Assembly: GCA_020638095.1 (NCBI GenBank) | Contig: JACKJF010000007.1 | Span: forward strand, 1 to 36,158 | Length of the DNA stretch: 36,158 nt | From: Hyphomicrobiaceae bacterium | GTDB lineage: Bacteria; Pseudomonadota; Alphaproteobacteria; Rhizobiales; Devosiaceae | Reading direction: 5' to 3' | In this document: positions 17,008-26,434 of the stretch, one piece after another | Numbering within the stretch: the stretch's first letter is position 1 | How the letters are laid out: the number at the start of each line of letters is the position of its first letter | Notes under the pieces: generated by a model | What the model saw: only the letters and a program-made list of their open reading frames with translations | The model's database searches: none | Told to the model about the DNA's origin: nothing | Translations under genes and position numbers: made by a program

Positions 17008-18495
17008 ATGGAAGCGGCACGCCAGCTTCAACCCATCAAGAGCGAAGACAAGTATCGCCTCGCCCCGCACAATATCGAGGCGGAACAGGCACTTCTGGGC
17101 GCTGTTCTGGTCAACAACGAGGCCTTTTACCGGGTTTCGGACTTTCTCGATTCCGCTCATTTCTACGAGCCCGTTCACCGCGACATCTATGACGTTCTGG
17201 CGCAACTGATTCGGGCAGGAAAAACGGCGACGCCGGTTACGGCGAAGCATTTCCTCGACGACGACCTGATCGAGAACCTCAGCGTGTCCCAATATCTGGC
17301 ACGGCTGGCGGCGCAGGCGACCACGGTCATCAATGCCTACGATTACGGAAGGTCGATTTACGACCTGGCGATGCAGCGGGCGCTGATCCAGATCGGCGAG
17401 GAGATGGTCGATGTGGCCTACAAGGCCGACGTCGCGACGTCACCCGCCAACATTATCGAAAGCGCGGAGAAGCAGCTCTTCGACCTTGCCGAAAAGGGCC
17501 GCTACGATGGCGGCTTTCAGGGTTTCAACGCCGCACTGACGGCCGCGATCGAGCTTGCCGGCGAAGCCTATCGGCGCGACGGGGGGCTGTCGGGCCTGGC
17601 GACGGGGCTGACCGATCTCGACCGGCAGATGGGCGGATTGCAGAAATCGGACCTGATTATTCTCGCCGCCCGCCCCGCCATGGGCAAGACATCGCTTGCC
17701 ACCAACATCGCCTACAATATCGCCAAGTCCTTCGTGCCGGAAACCTTGGCCGACGGACGCATCCGGGCAGCGAAGGGCGGCAAGGTCGGGTTCTTTTCGC
17801 TCGAAATGTCGGCGGAACAGCTGGCGACCCGCATTCTTTCCGAGCAATCGGGCGTCTCGTCGTCGGACATAAGGCGCGGCAATATTCACGAGAGCCAGTT
17901 TGCCGATCTCGTGGACACGAGCCGGCGCATGCAGCAGGTGCCACTCTTCATCGATGACACGGGCGGGCTTTCCGTGTCGCAGTTGGCGGCGCGGGCGCGG
18001 CGGTTGAAGCGCCAACAGGGCCTCGACGTTCTCTTCATCGACTACCTGCAGCTTCTCTCGGGCTCGTCGCGGCGCGCCAATGACAGCCGCGTGCAGGAAC
18101 TGACCGAAATTACCACCTCGCTCAAAGCGCTGGCCAAGGAACTCGAAGTTCCGATCGTTGCCCTCAGCCAGTTGTCGCGACAGGTGGAGTCGCGTGAAGA
18201 CAAGCATCCGCAACTGGCGGACCTGCGCGAATCCGGCTCGATCGAACAGGACGCGGACGTTGTGCTCTTCATCTACCGTGAGGAATATTACCTCAAGAAC
18301 CGCGAGCCCAAGCAGGGCACGCCTGAACATCTGAGCTGGCAGGCCGAAATGGAACAGATCCACGGCCTCGCGGAAGTCATCATCGGCAAGCAGCGACACG
18401 GACCGACGGGAACGGTGAACCTCGCCTTCGAGGATCGGCTGACCCGGTTCACCAACCTCGCGCGCGACTACATGCCAAGCGGACTGGACGGCTAG
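17008..18495 (+). CDS. dnaB: Replicative DNA helicase DnaB
   Basis: Hexameric 5'-3' helicase that unwinds DNA at the replication fork. The 495-residue product has the N-terminal domain (about 15-170, LAPHNIEAEQALLGAVL), a linker, and the RecA-like motor with Walker A ARPAMGKTSLA (near residue 222), GFFSLEMSAEQLATR (motif H1a region), Walker B LDVLFIDYLQLL and the C-terminal GSIEQDADVVLFIYREEYY and KQRHGPTGTV. The length is normal and no intein is inserted. alr follows after only two bases. The order rplI-dnaB-alr-radA is typical of Hyphomicrobiales. Confidence 0.97.
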   Translation: MEAARQLQPIKSEDKYRLAPHNIEAEQALLGAVLVNNEAFYRVSDFLDSAHFYEPVHRDIYDVLAQLIRAGKTATPVTAKHFLDDDLIENLSVSQYLARLAAQATTVINAYDYGRSIYDLAMQRALIQIGEEMVDVAYKADVATSPANIIESAEKQLFDLAEKGRYDGGFQGFNAALTAAIELAGEAYRRDGGLSGLATGLTDLDRQMGGLQKSDLIILAARPAMGKTSLATNIAYNIAKSFVPETLADGRIRAAKGGKVGFFSLEMSAEQLATRILSEQSGVSSSDIRRGNIHESQFADLVDTSRRMQQVPLFIDDTGGLSVSQLAARARRLKRQQGLDVLFIDYLQLLSGSSRRANDSRVQELTEITTSLKALAKELEVPIVALSQLSRQVESREDKHPQLADLRESGSIEQDADVVLFIYREEYYLKNREPKQGTPEHLSWQAEMEQIHGLAEVIIGKQRHGPTGTVNLAFEDRLTRFTNLARDYMPSGLDG

Positions 18496-18497
18496 AC

Positions 18498-19634
18498 TTG
18501 GCGGCGCATGTGGGACAGTTCGGCGGACGGCTGAAGATCGACCTTGGCGCCATCCAGCGCAACTGGCGGGGCCTGGATTCCGTCTCGCGAACGGCGCTGA
18601 CAGGGGCGGTGGTCAAGGCCGACGCTTATGGAACGGGGCTCGTTCCGGTGAGTGCTGCCCTCTGGCAGGCGGGCGCGCGGTTCTTTTTCGTCGCCAATGC
18701 GGATGAAGGCATCGATTTGCGGCACACGCTGCCCGACGCGCACATATTCGTGCTCAACGGGCTGGCGGCCGGTGCCGCGCAGTTTTACGCCGACAACCTG
18801 CTGATGCCGGTGATCAACAGCCTTGGCGAGTTGGACCAATGGCTGAAACTCTGCATTGCCGCCGAAGAGGCCCTGCCCGCCGCATTTCAATTCGACACCG
18901 GGATGAACCGGCTGGGGCTTCGCCTGCAGGAAGTCTCGATCGTCAGGTCGATGATGGAACAGTCGGGCTATCTGCCGCAGATGGTGATGAGCCACCTCGC
19001 CTGCGCCGACCAGCCAAACCACGAAAAGAACCGCACGCAGCGCGCCCTGTTCCAGTCGCTCCTGGCGCAGTTTCCCGACATCCCCGCCTCGCTGGCCAAT
19101 TCGGCCGCCACGCTTTCGGGACGTGACAATCATTTCCAGATCGTGCGGCCAGGATTGGCACTCTATGGCGGCCGCGCGGTGCAGGGACGGCCGAACCCGA
19201 TGGCGCCGGCAGTTACAGTCGAGATGCCGGTGCTGCAGGTGCACGAGGCAAGGACCGGCGAGACGGTGGGGTATGGGGCGACCTATACGCTCAACCGCGA
19301 CAGCCGGGTGGCGGTGATCGGCTGCGGCTATGCCGATGGCTATATCCGCTCCCTCTCCTCCTCGAACGGCAAGCCGGGTGCCCATATGTGGTTTGGCGGA
19401 CGGCAATTGCCGGTGTTGGGCCGGATTTCGATGGATCTGACCGTGGTGGACGTCACCGATCTTGGCCAGAATGTTCCCCTGCCCGGCCAGTTCGTCGAGG
19501 TCTTTGGGCCCAACAGCCTGATCGACGACGCGGCGGAAGCCGGAAACACATTGTCATACGAACTTCTAACCTCGCTCAACGGGCGCTATACCCGCGTCTA
19601 CGTTGATGAAAACGGCGCGGAATTCTCGGTCTAG
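18498..19634 (+). CDS. alr: Alanine racemase
   Basis: PLP enzyme that interconverts L- and D-alanine for peptidoglycan. The 378-residue product has the PLP lysine in AVVKADAYGTGL (near residue 38), the CGYADGYIRSL and GRISMDLTVVDVTD segments, and the catalytic Tyr in VGYGATYTLNRDS. The frame begins with TTG two bases after the dnaB stop; a GTG four codons later is the alternative. There is no ATG before the conserved RLKIDLGAIQRNW motif, so a non-ATG start is required. Tight coupling to dnaB suggests co-translation. Confidence 0.95.
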   Translation: MAAHVGQFGGRLKIDLGAIQRNWRGLDSVSRTALTGAVVKADAYGTGLVPVSAALWQAGARFFFVANADEGIDLRHTLPDAHIFVLNGLAAGAAQFYADNLLMPVINSLGELDQWLKLCIAAEEALPAAFQFDTGMNRLGLRLQEVSIVRSMMEQSGYLPQMVMSHLACADQPNHEKNRTQRALFQSLLAQFPDIPASLANSAATLSGRDNHFQIVRPGLALYGGRAVQGRPNPMAPAVTVEMPVLQVHEARTGETVGYGATYTLNRDSRVAVIGCGYADGYIRSLSSSNGKPGAHMWFGGRQLPVLGRISMDLTVVDVTDLGQNVPLPGQFVEVFGPNSLIDDAAEAGNTLSYELLTSLNGRYTRVYVDENGAEFSV

Positions 19635-19746
19635 TCGGCCGTTCCGGCTCTCGCCAAAAATCTTTTGTTCACATTTTGTTCTTGTTTGGCTGGCAAGGTT
19701 GTGCCAGTCTTCTTGCGAATGCGTTGGCGATTCCGAGGTTTGCCCG

Positions 19747-21153
19747 ATGGCCCGTTCCCGTTCCAGTTTCGTCTGTCAGAATTGCGGGTCCGTGACCTCC
19801 CGGTGGCAGGGGCGGTGCGATGGTTGCGGCGAATGGAATACGATCGTCGAGGAAGTCACAGACGGCGGCGTTGGTGCAGGCCCGAAGGCGGCAAAGGCGG
19901 CCGGACGGCCTGCCGAACTTGTGCCGCTTGCCGGGAAAACGCCCGAGGCGCAGCGCTTCACGTCGGGGATTGGCGAACTCGACCGGGTGACCGGCGGCGG
20001 GTTCGTTCGCGGTTCGGCGGTTCTCGTGGGTGGCGACCCGGGAATCGGGAAATCGACACTTCTTTTGCAGGCGGCGGCGGAGATGGCGCGGGCCGGCGCC
20101 AACGTCATCTACATTTCTGGCGAAGAGGCGATTGCGCAGGTGCGCATGCGGGCTGAGCGGCTCGGGGTTGCCGACTGCAGCGTCAGGCTCGCGAGCGAAA
20201 CAAATGTCCAGACCATCCTTGCCACGCTCGAGGCCTCGGGCGGGCCGGACCTCGTCATCATCGATTCCATCCAGACGCTCTGGACCGACCGGGTCGACAG
20301 CGCGCCGGGAACGGTGACGCAGGTGCGCACCAGCGCGCAGGCGATGACCCGGTTCGCCAAGAAGTCCGGCGCGTCGGTCGTGCTGGTCGGACACGTCACC
20401 AAGGATGGGCAGATTGCCGGCCCCCGCGTGGTCGAGCACATGGTCGACGCGGTACTCTATTTCGAAGGCGATGCCAGCCACACGTTCCGTATCCTTCGCG
20501 GGGTCAAGAACCGCTACGGGGCGACCGACGAGATCGGCGTTTTCGAAATGCAGCAGAACGGCCTCAACGAGGTTGCCAATCCGAGCGCGCTTTTCCTCGA
20601 CCAGCGCGACAAGGGCGCCTCGGGCTCGGCCGTATTTGCCGGAATGGAAGGCACGCGGCCAGTGCTCGTTGAAATTCAGGCGCTGGTCTCGCCCTCGCCG
20701 CTCGGCACGCCGCGCCGGGCAGTTGTCGGGTGGGACGCGAGCCGCCTCTCGATGGTGGTCGCGGTGCTCGAAACGCGCTGCGGCGTCAGAATCGGCGCGA
20801 ACGATATCTATCTCAATGTCGCGGGCGGTCTTAAGATTTCGGAGCCGGCGGCGGACCTTGCCGTGGCAGCGGCGCTCATTTCTTCGCTGACCGATTCGCC
20901 GCTTCCTGCCGATGCGGTCTATTTCGGTGAAATCAGCCTTTCAGGTGGCGTCCGGCCGGTGGTTCATTCCGGTTTGCGCCTGAGGGAGGCTGCCAAGCTT
21001 GGCTTTTCCGAGGCCTTTACCGGGCAGACCGGCAAGGCTGACGGCACGGCAAACATTCAGTCCCACGCCTTTTTGAGCCTGATGGACCTTGTCGGCAAAA
21101 TCGCCGCACGGGGACGCCCTTCACGCGCACCTGCCGCCGAAGAATGGGTCTAG
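19747..21153 (+). CDS. radA: DNA repair protein RadA
   Basis: RecA-like ATPase that helps process recombination intermediates by branch migration. The 468-residue product has an N-terminal zinc finger (Cys10, Cys13, Cys24, Cys27), Walker A GGDPGIGKSTL (near 95-105), Walker B DLVIIDSIQTLW, the RadA signature KNRYG (usually KNRFG) in LRGVKNRYGATDEIG, and a C-terminal Lon-like domain (from about 300) with DLAVAAALISS. The ATG at 19747 was chosen because it places the zinc finger at residue 10; the frame is open further back into the alr 3' end. A 112-base gap after alr allows its own promoter. Confidence 0.97.
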   Translation: MARSRSSFVCQNCGSVTSRWQGRCDGCGEWNTIVEEVTDGGVGAGPKAAKAAGRPAELVPLAGKTPEAQRFTSGIGELDRVTGGGFVRGSAVLVGGDPGIGKSTLLLQAAAEMARAGANVIYISGEEAIAQVRMRAERLGVADCSVRLASETNVQTILATLEASGGPDLVIIDSIQTLWTDRVDSAPGTVTQVRTSAQAMTRFAKKSGASVVLVGHVTKDGQIAGPRVVEHMVDAVLYFEGDASHTFRILRGVKNRYGATDEIGVFEMQQNGLNEVANPSALFLDQRDKGASGSAVFAGMEGTRPVLVEIQALVSPSPLGTPRRAVVGWDASRLSMVVAVLETRCGVRIGANDIYLNVAGGLKISEPAADLAVAAALISSLTDSPLPADAVYFGEISLSGGVRPVVHSGLRLREAAKLGFSEAFTGQTGKADGTANIQSHAFLSLMDLVGKIAARGRPSRAPAAEEWV

Positions 21154-21267
21154 GACCCTGCAGCGAACAGGTCAAAGTTGCGCAAAGGCCGCACGTGAAG
21201 CTTGGAATTGCCGCGGTTTGCGGGTAAACCGGAGCCGATTTTCTTCTGGTTCTGGTGAGTTGGACAC

Positions 21268-21864
21268 ATGCTGACAGCCTTCGACGTTGGCGTCGGAATT
21301 CTTGTTTTCATTTCTGCGATCCTGGCAACGGCACGTGGATTGACCCGCGAAGTTCTCTCGCTGGCGACCTGGGCCGGCTCGGCGCTTTTCGCCGTTTGGA
21401 TGTGGCAGGCGCATCCGGAGATCGCGCGCGGCTACATCGCGGAACAGATCGTCGCCGACATCACGACCGTTCTGGTCAGCTTTATTGTGTCGCTGATCAT
21501 CCTGCACCTGCTGACCATGCGCATTGCCGACTTTGTCGTTGATTCGAAGATCGGGCCGCTCGACCGCACGCTGGGATTTGTCTTCGGCGCCTTGCGCGGC
21601 GTTCTGATCGCGGTCGTGGTCGTCATTTTCGGCCAGTGGCTGCTTGGCACGAACCTGCCGAGCTGGGCTTCGGAGTCGCGCAGCCTGCCGATGCTCAAGT
21701 CGTTCGGCGAGACGCTGATTGCCGCCCTGCCCGACGATCTCGAACAGCAGGTCAATGACATCATCCACAAGGGTGCGGGCGGAGAAGTGGACACCGAGGC
21801 GCCGGCGGAACTCGATCCCGGCACCGATGCCGGCGAAGTGGAATTGCCCGCCACCAATGCCTGA
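21268..21864 (+). CDS. cvpA: CvpA family membrane protein
   Basis: Inner-membrane protein named for a role in colicin V production, later linked to envelope stress; the exact function is unsettled. The 198-residue product has about four membrane segments (near 5-22, 28-47, 62-85 and 102-125) with the conserved ATARGLTREVLSLATW and KIGPLDRTLGFVFGALRG segments, and a hydrophilic acidic C-terminus. It lies just before purF, the classical cvpA-purF pair. Its stop comes 40 bases before the chosen purF start. Confidence 0.9.
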   Translation: MLTAFDVGVGILVFISAILATARGLTREVLSLATWAGSALFAVWMWQAHPEIARGYIAEQIVADITTVLVSFIVSLIILHLLTMRIADFVVDSKIGPLDRTLGFVFGALRGVLIAVVVVIFGQWLLGTNLPSWASESRSLPMLKSFGETLIAALPDDLEQQVNDIIHKGAGGEVDTEAPAELDPGTDAGEVELPATNA

Positions 21865-21904
21865 CGGTGCGCCTCGCCTGTTGTGCGAACCAAAGGAGCC
21901 TGAA

Positions 21905-23413
21905 TTGGCCTCGTCCGATAGCGCACACATCGATTCCGACCCTTTCGATCTTGACGGCGATACGCTGCGCGAGGAGTGCGGCGTGTTCGGCATTCTCGGC
22001 CATGACGACGCGGCCGCGCTGACAACCCTCGGGCTCCATGCCCTGCAGCATCGCGGGCAGGAAGCAGCGGGCATCGTGACCTATGGCGAGGGCCGGTTCC
22101 GCATGGAGCGGCATCTCGGGCTGGTCGGCGATCACTTCACCCAGCCGGACGTCATCAACCAACTGACCGGCCGCGCGGCTATCGGGCATGTGCGCTACTC
22201 GACGACGGGCGAAACCATTCTGCGCAACGTGCAACCGCTTTTCGCGGAGCTCAATGCCGGCGGCATCGCCATCGCCCACAACGGCAACCTGACGAACGGG
22301 TTGCACCTCAGGCGCGAACTCATCGAGCAGGGCGCGATCTGCCAGTCGACCTCGGACAGCGAGGTGGTGTTGCATCTGATTGCCCGAGCCAAGACGCGCA
22401 ACTCGGCGGACCGGTTCGTGGAAGCGATTTCGCAGGTCGAAGGCGCCTATTCGATGGTTGCGCTGACGCGGACCAAACTGATCGGCGCGCGCGACCCGAA
22501 CGGCATTCGGCCCCTGGTCTTCGGCGATCTTGGCGGGCGCCCGGTCTTTGCCTCGGAGACCTGCGCTCTTGAAATCATCGGCGCCAAATTCGTCCGCGAC
22601 GTTAGGGCCGGCGAAGTCGTTATCTGCGAACAGGACTCCGACGGCACAATTTCCGTTCGCTCGCACATGCTGCCCAATGCCGGACCCGAGCGGCTGTGCC
22701 TGTTCGAATATGTCTATTTTGCCCGGCCCGACTCGATCGTCGGCGGCCGCAGCGTCTACGCCGTGCGGAAACGTTCGGGCGTGAACCTTGCCAACGAAGC
22801 GCCGGTCGACGCCGACGTGGTGGTTCCGGTGCCGGACGGGGGCGTGCCGGCAGCACTCGGCTTTTCGCAGGCGTCGGGCATTCCCTTCGAATATGGCATC
22901 ATCCGCAACCACTATGTGGGGCGCACCTTCATCGAGCCGACCCAGTCAATCCGCGCGCTCGGCGTCCGGCTGAAACATTCCGCCAATCGCGCGATGATCG
23001 ATGGCAAGCGGGTCGTCCTCGTCGACGATTCGATTGTTCGCGGCACGACATCGGTCAAGATCGTGCAGATGATGCGCGATGCCGGTGCGCGTGAAGTGCA
23101 TCTCCGGGTCGCCAGTCCCCCGATCACCCACCCCGATTTCTACGGCATCGACACGCCGGACCGGGAAAAACTTCTGGCCAATCAGTATCCCGATCTCGAC
23201 GACATGCGCCGGTTCATTGGTGCGGATTCCCTGCAATTCCTAAGCATTGCCGGGCTTTACGACGCGCTCGATGGCGTGAGCCGCAATGACCTCAGGCCCC
23301 AGTTCACCGATCACTGCTTCACCGGCGATTATCCGACGCCTTTGACCGATCTCAGGGAAAGCGTCAGCGGATCGCGCCCCAAGCAGGCGGCGATGCTGCG
23401 GGAAGCCATCTGA
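21905..23413 (+). CDS. purF: Amidophosphoribosyltransferase
   Basis: First committed step of purine synthesis: moves glutamine ammonia onto PRPP. The 502-residue product has the Ntn glutaminase domain, with nucleophile Cys25 in REECGVFGI exposed after propeptide removal, and HALQHRGQEAAG. The PRTase domain holds the PRPP motif VVLVDDSIVRGTTS near 369-382. I chose the TTG at 21905 because AAAGGAG lies six bases upstream; an in-frame ATG at 21857 would overlap cvpA and has a poorer site. The true N-terminus therefore gives a 24-residue propeptide. The stop overlaps the next SDR gene (TGATG). Confidence 0.95.
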   Translation: MASSDSAHIDSDPFDLDGDTLREECGVFGILGHDDAAALTTLGLHALQHRGQEAAGIVTYGEGRFRMERHLGLVGDHFTQPDVINQLTGRAAIGHVRYSTTGETILRNVQPLFAELNAGGIAIAHNGNLTNGLHLRRELIEQGAICQSTSDSEVVLHLIARAKTRNSADRFVEAISQVEGAYSMVALTRTKLIGARDPNGIRPLVFGDLGGRPVFASETCALEIIGAKFVRDVRAGEVVICEQDSDGTISVRSHMLPNAGPERLCLFEYVYFARPDSIVGGRSVYAVRKRSGVNLANEAPVDADVVVPVPDGGVPAALGFSQASGIPFEYGIIRNHYVGRTFIEPTQSIRALGVRLKHSANRAMIDGKRVVLVDDSIVRGTTSVKIVQMMRDAGAREVHLRVASPPITHPDFYGIDTPDREKLLANQYPDLDDMRRFIGADSLQFLSIAGLYDALDGVSRNDLRPQFTDHCFTGDYPTPLTDLRESVSGSRPKQAAMLREAI

Positions 23414-24153
23414 TGACAGACGTCAAGCAGGACCTTCATGACCGCGTGGTGGTGGTGACGGGCGCTTCGCGCGGCATCGGTTATTTCGCCGCCCGCGAAG
23501 CTGCTGCGCGCGGCGCGCATGTGATCGCGGTGGCGCGGACGGTCGGCGGGCTCGAAGATCTCGACGACGAAATTCGCGCGATGGGCAATTCGGCAACCCT
23601 GGTGCCGGCGGACCTGCGCGATGGCGAGGGAATTGATCAGCTGGGCGGCGCCATTCACGCGCGCTGGGGCCGAGTCGATGGCATCATCGCCAATGCCGGG
23701 GCGCTCGGTATCCTGAGCCCGGTTTCGCACATTCCACCCAAGGACGTCGAAACGGTGATGGACTTAAACGTCACGTCGATCTTCCGGCTTATCCGGTCGC
23801 TTGATGTGTTGTTGCGGCAATCCGATGCCGGCAGGTTCGTGGCCCTATCGTCGGCCGCCGCCGAGTCGGCCCGCCCGTTCTGGGCTCTCTATTCGGCCAG
23901 CAAGGCGGCCGTGAACGCCCTCGTCAAAAGCTACGCGGGCGAATTGGCCCAGACCAAGGCCACGGCCAATGTGATCTATCCGGGGGCCGTTCGCACCCAG
24001 ATGCGGGCCAAGGCCTTTCCGGGCGAGGACCCTAAAAGCCTGCCGCATCCAAGCGATGTGGCCAAGGCCGTTGTTGATACGATCGGCCCCGAATTCATGG
24101 AAAACGGGATGATCGTCGATCTCAACGACGAGGGCCGCACACGGCCGCTCTAG
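23413..24153 (+). CDS. SDR family NAD(P)-dependent oxidoreductase
   Basis: The 246-residue product is a classical short-chain dehydrogenase: VVVTGASRGIGYFAAR cofactor motif near residue 13, IANAGALG (variant of NNAG), catalytic Ser in ALSSAAA, and YSASKAAVNAL with Tyr160 and Lys164. The substrate is unknown. It begins on the last base of the purF stop (TGATG) and so is translationally coupled to purF, an arrangement also found in other Hyphomicrobiales. One base separates it from convergent der. It could be a general reductase; a purine role is not implied by the sequence. Confidence 0.9.
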   Translation: MTDVKQDLHDRVVVVTGASRGIGYFAAREAAARGAHVIAVARTVGGLEDLDDEIRAMGNSATLVPADLRDGEGIDQLGGAIHARWGRVDGIIANAGALGILSPVSHIPPKDVETVMDLNVTSIFRLIRSLDVLLRQSDAGRFVALSSAAAESARPFWALYSASKAAVNALVKSYAGELAQTKATANVIYPGAVRTQMRAKAFPGEDPKSLPHPSDVAKAVVDTIGPEFMENGMIVDLNDEGRTRPL

Positions 24154-24154
24154 G

Positions 24155-25567
24155 TCATTTTTTGGTCTTGGCGTAAGGGTTCTCGCCGGCCCGAACCCAG
24201 ATCCGGACGGGCGTTCCCGGCATATCGAATGTCTCGCGCAGGCCGTTGGTCAGGTAGCGAAGGTACGACTGCGGCAGGGCGTCTGGCCTTGAGCAGAACA
24301 GAACAAAAGTCGGCGGTCGCGACTTGATCTGCGTGGCATAGCGGATTTTCAAACGGCGGCCGGCCACCGCCGGGGGTGGATGGCCTTCGGTCATGGCCGA
24401 GAGCCAACGATTGAGCCGGGCGGTCGAAACGCGGGTGTTCCAGCGCTTTTCAACGTCGAGCACCGCCTGCATCAGCTTGCCGATATTGGTGCCGCGCAAT
24501 CCCGACAGCGTGACCAGCGGCACACCGCGAACTTGAGGCAACAGCCGTTCGCAGGCCTCCTTGAGTTCGGCCAAGGCAAAGTTCTTGTCCTTGACCAGGT
24601 CCCACTTGTTGACGGCGAGGACGAGACCCCGCCCCTCGCGTTCGATGAGGTCGGCCAGTTGCAGGTCCTGCTTTTCGAACGGCTGGGTTGCGTCGATCAT
24701 CAAAACGACGATCTCGGCATATTGAATGGCGCGCAGAGAGTCACTTACGGCCAGTTTTTCGAGTTTTTCCTGAACCTTGGCGCGGCGGCGCATGCCGGCC
24801 GTATCGACAAGGCGAATGTCGCGACCCTGCCAGGTCCACGGGACCATAATCGAGTCTCGCGTGATGCCGGCTTCCGGTCCGGTCAGCAGCCGCTCCTCGC
24901 CGACCAGCGTGTTGATCAGTGTTGACTTGCCGACATTCGGCCGCCCCACAATTGCGAGATTGAGCGGGCGCGTCGGGTCCCAGCGCGGCGCCGTGTCGTC
25001 ATCCGGATCGATATCGACATCCGTTTCCGGCATGAGCAGATCGGAGATGGCGAGCGGTTCGTCGACTGGCCGCGCGTCAATTGCGTCAAGAATGATGTCA
25101 TGCAGGTCGGAAAGGCCGAGACCGTGCTCGGCGCTGAGGGGGATCGGCTCGCCAAAACCGAGCGCGTAGGCCTCCAGAAGACCGGCCTCGCTGGCCCGCC
25201 CCTCCGCCTTGTTGGCCATAAGGTGCACGGGCTTGTTGGCGCGGCGGAGCACCTGGGCAAACTGTTCGTCGAGGGGCGTGATCCCGGCCCTGGCATCGAC
25301 CATGAACAGAACCAGATCGGCCTCGGCGATGGCGGCCTCCGTCTGGCGGCGCATGCGGGCCTCGAGAGAATCGTCGGTTGCGTCCTCAAACCCGGCCGTG
25401 TCGATCACGGTGAAGGTCAGCGTCGCGATGCGCCCCTCGCCTTCGCGCCGGTCGCGGGTGACGCCGGGCCGGTCGTCGACGAGCGCCAAGCGCTTACCGA
25501 CAAGCCGGTTGAACAGAGTCGACTTGCCGACATTCGGGCGCCCAACAATGGCTACGCGTACGGACAT
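24155..25567 (-). CDS. der: Ribosome biogenesis GTPase Der (EngA)
   Basis: Double GTPase required for 50S subunit assembly. The 470-residue product has two G domains: the first with [16 protein letters not shown] (from residue 9) and DRPGVTRDR, the second near residue 208 with [24 protein letters not shown] and NKWDLV. A C-terminal KH-like domain ends [20 protein letters not shown]. An acidic linker ([15 protein letters not shown]) separates the G domains and is longer than in E. coli. The start [16 protein letters not shown] is standard. The TPR membrane protein lies 34 bases upstream, mirroring the yfgM-bamB-der order of other bacteria without bamB here. Confidence 0.97.
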   Translation of the reverse strand: MSVRVAIVGRPNVGKSTLFNRLVGKRLALVDDRPGVTRDRREGEGRIATLTFTVIDTAGFEDATDDSLEARMRRQTEAAIAEADLVLFMVDARAGITPLDEQFAQVLRRANKPVHLMANKAEGRASEAGLLEAYALGFGEPIPLSAEHGLGLSDLHDIILDAIDARPVDEPLAISDLLMPETDVDIDPDDDTAPRWDPTRPLNLAIVGRPNVGKSTLINTLVGEERLLTGPEAGITRDSIMVPWTWQGRDIRLVDTAGMRRRAKVQEKLEKLAVSDSLRAIQYAEIVVLMIDATQPFEKQDLQLADLIEREGRGLVLAVNKWDLVKDKNFALAELKEACERLLPQVRGVPLVTLSGLRGTNIGKLMQAVLDVEKRWNTRVSTARLNRWLSAMTEGHPPPAVAGRRLKIRYATQIKSRPPTFVLFCSRPDALPQSYLRYLTNGLRETFDMPGTPVRIWVRAGENPYAKTKK

Positions 25568-25601
25568 GCGCCCAGACTTTCCAGAGCTTTGGCTGCGGGC
25601 G

Positions 25602-26363
25602 TCAGTTTACCGTGCCGTCGGCCGGCGCAGCGGTCGCGTCGGTGGCGGGCTGATCGACCGATGCGGCATCCTGTGTGCTGGTCGCGTCGGAGGACGCGGC
25701 AACGTCCGCCACGCCTTCGGCAACAAGCTGCCCGTCGAACAATTCGATGCGCTGCAACTGATTGGGATCGGCAAGCGGATCGGACTTGATTTCGGCCAGA
25801 GTCCGGTGGGCGGCGAGTTTGTCGCCGGCGGCGTATTGGGTGAGCGCCAACAATTCGCGCGCCACGTTGTGCAGTGCATTTTCGGGCGCAAGCATGGCGA
25901 TCAGCCGGGTCTGAACCGCACCGACGTCGCCGTCGTCAACCATCAACGCCACCGCCTGAAGCGCCGCAAGGTCGCGGAGATCGGGATCGGAAAGGCTGGT
26001 GGCGAGCGCATCGTAGGCGGTGAGCGCCGCCTGCTTGTCGCCCTGCTCGGCCAGGATGGCGGCCTGTCCAAAGCGGGCAAGGTCCGGGTAGCCGTCAGAA
26101 CCATTGGCAATCGTGTCGTTGAGGCGCGCCTGCGCGTCCGCGATGTCGCCGCCATCCAACGCGTCGATTGCCGAATAGAACCTATCGGAGGACGCCGCCG
26201 AAACGGAGGACTTATACCATTGCCAGCCTTCGTTGACCGCCACGCCGAGGACGATGAGAATGGCGATGCCGATGACCCAGGGCCCGTATTGGCGCCACAG
26301 ATTGCGCATGCGTTCCGAGCGCAGCTCCTCAGTCACTTCCTGGAAAATTCGTTCTTCGGTCAT
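25602..26363 (-). CDS. TPR-like membrane protein, YfgM type
   Basis: The 253-residue product has a short cytoplasmic N-terminus ([19 protein letters not shown]), one membrane helix (near 28-48, [19 protein letters not shown]), then a helical TPR-like region (about 60-210, with AARSL-type A/L-rich repeats) and an Ala/Asp/Thr-rich low-complexity tail. This is the outline of the YfgM/TPR_21 family, linked in E. coli to the Sec translocon and periplasmic chaperones. It precedes der by 34 bases, as yfgM does in many genomes. The start at 26363 fits the family start; the upstream extension lacks support. Confidence 0.8.
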   Translation of the reverse strand: MTEERIFQEVTEELRSERMRNLWRQYGPWVIGIAILIVLGVAVNEGWQWYKSSVSAASSDRFYSAIDALDGGDIADAQARLNDTIANGSDGYPDLARFGQAAILAEQGDKQAALTAYDALATSLSDPDLRDLAALQAVALMVDDGDVGAVQTRLIAMLAPENALHNVARELLALTQYAAGDKLAAHRTLAEIKSDPLADPNQLQRIELFDGQLVAEGVADVAASSDATSTQDAASVDQPATDATAAPADGTVN

Positions 26364-26434
26364 GGGGAAATCCGGGTCGATCGGGCGGTTGGCGCAACAT
26401 AGTGGCGCAACCACCCGAATGCAATTGTCGAAGG

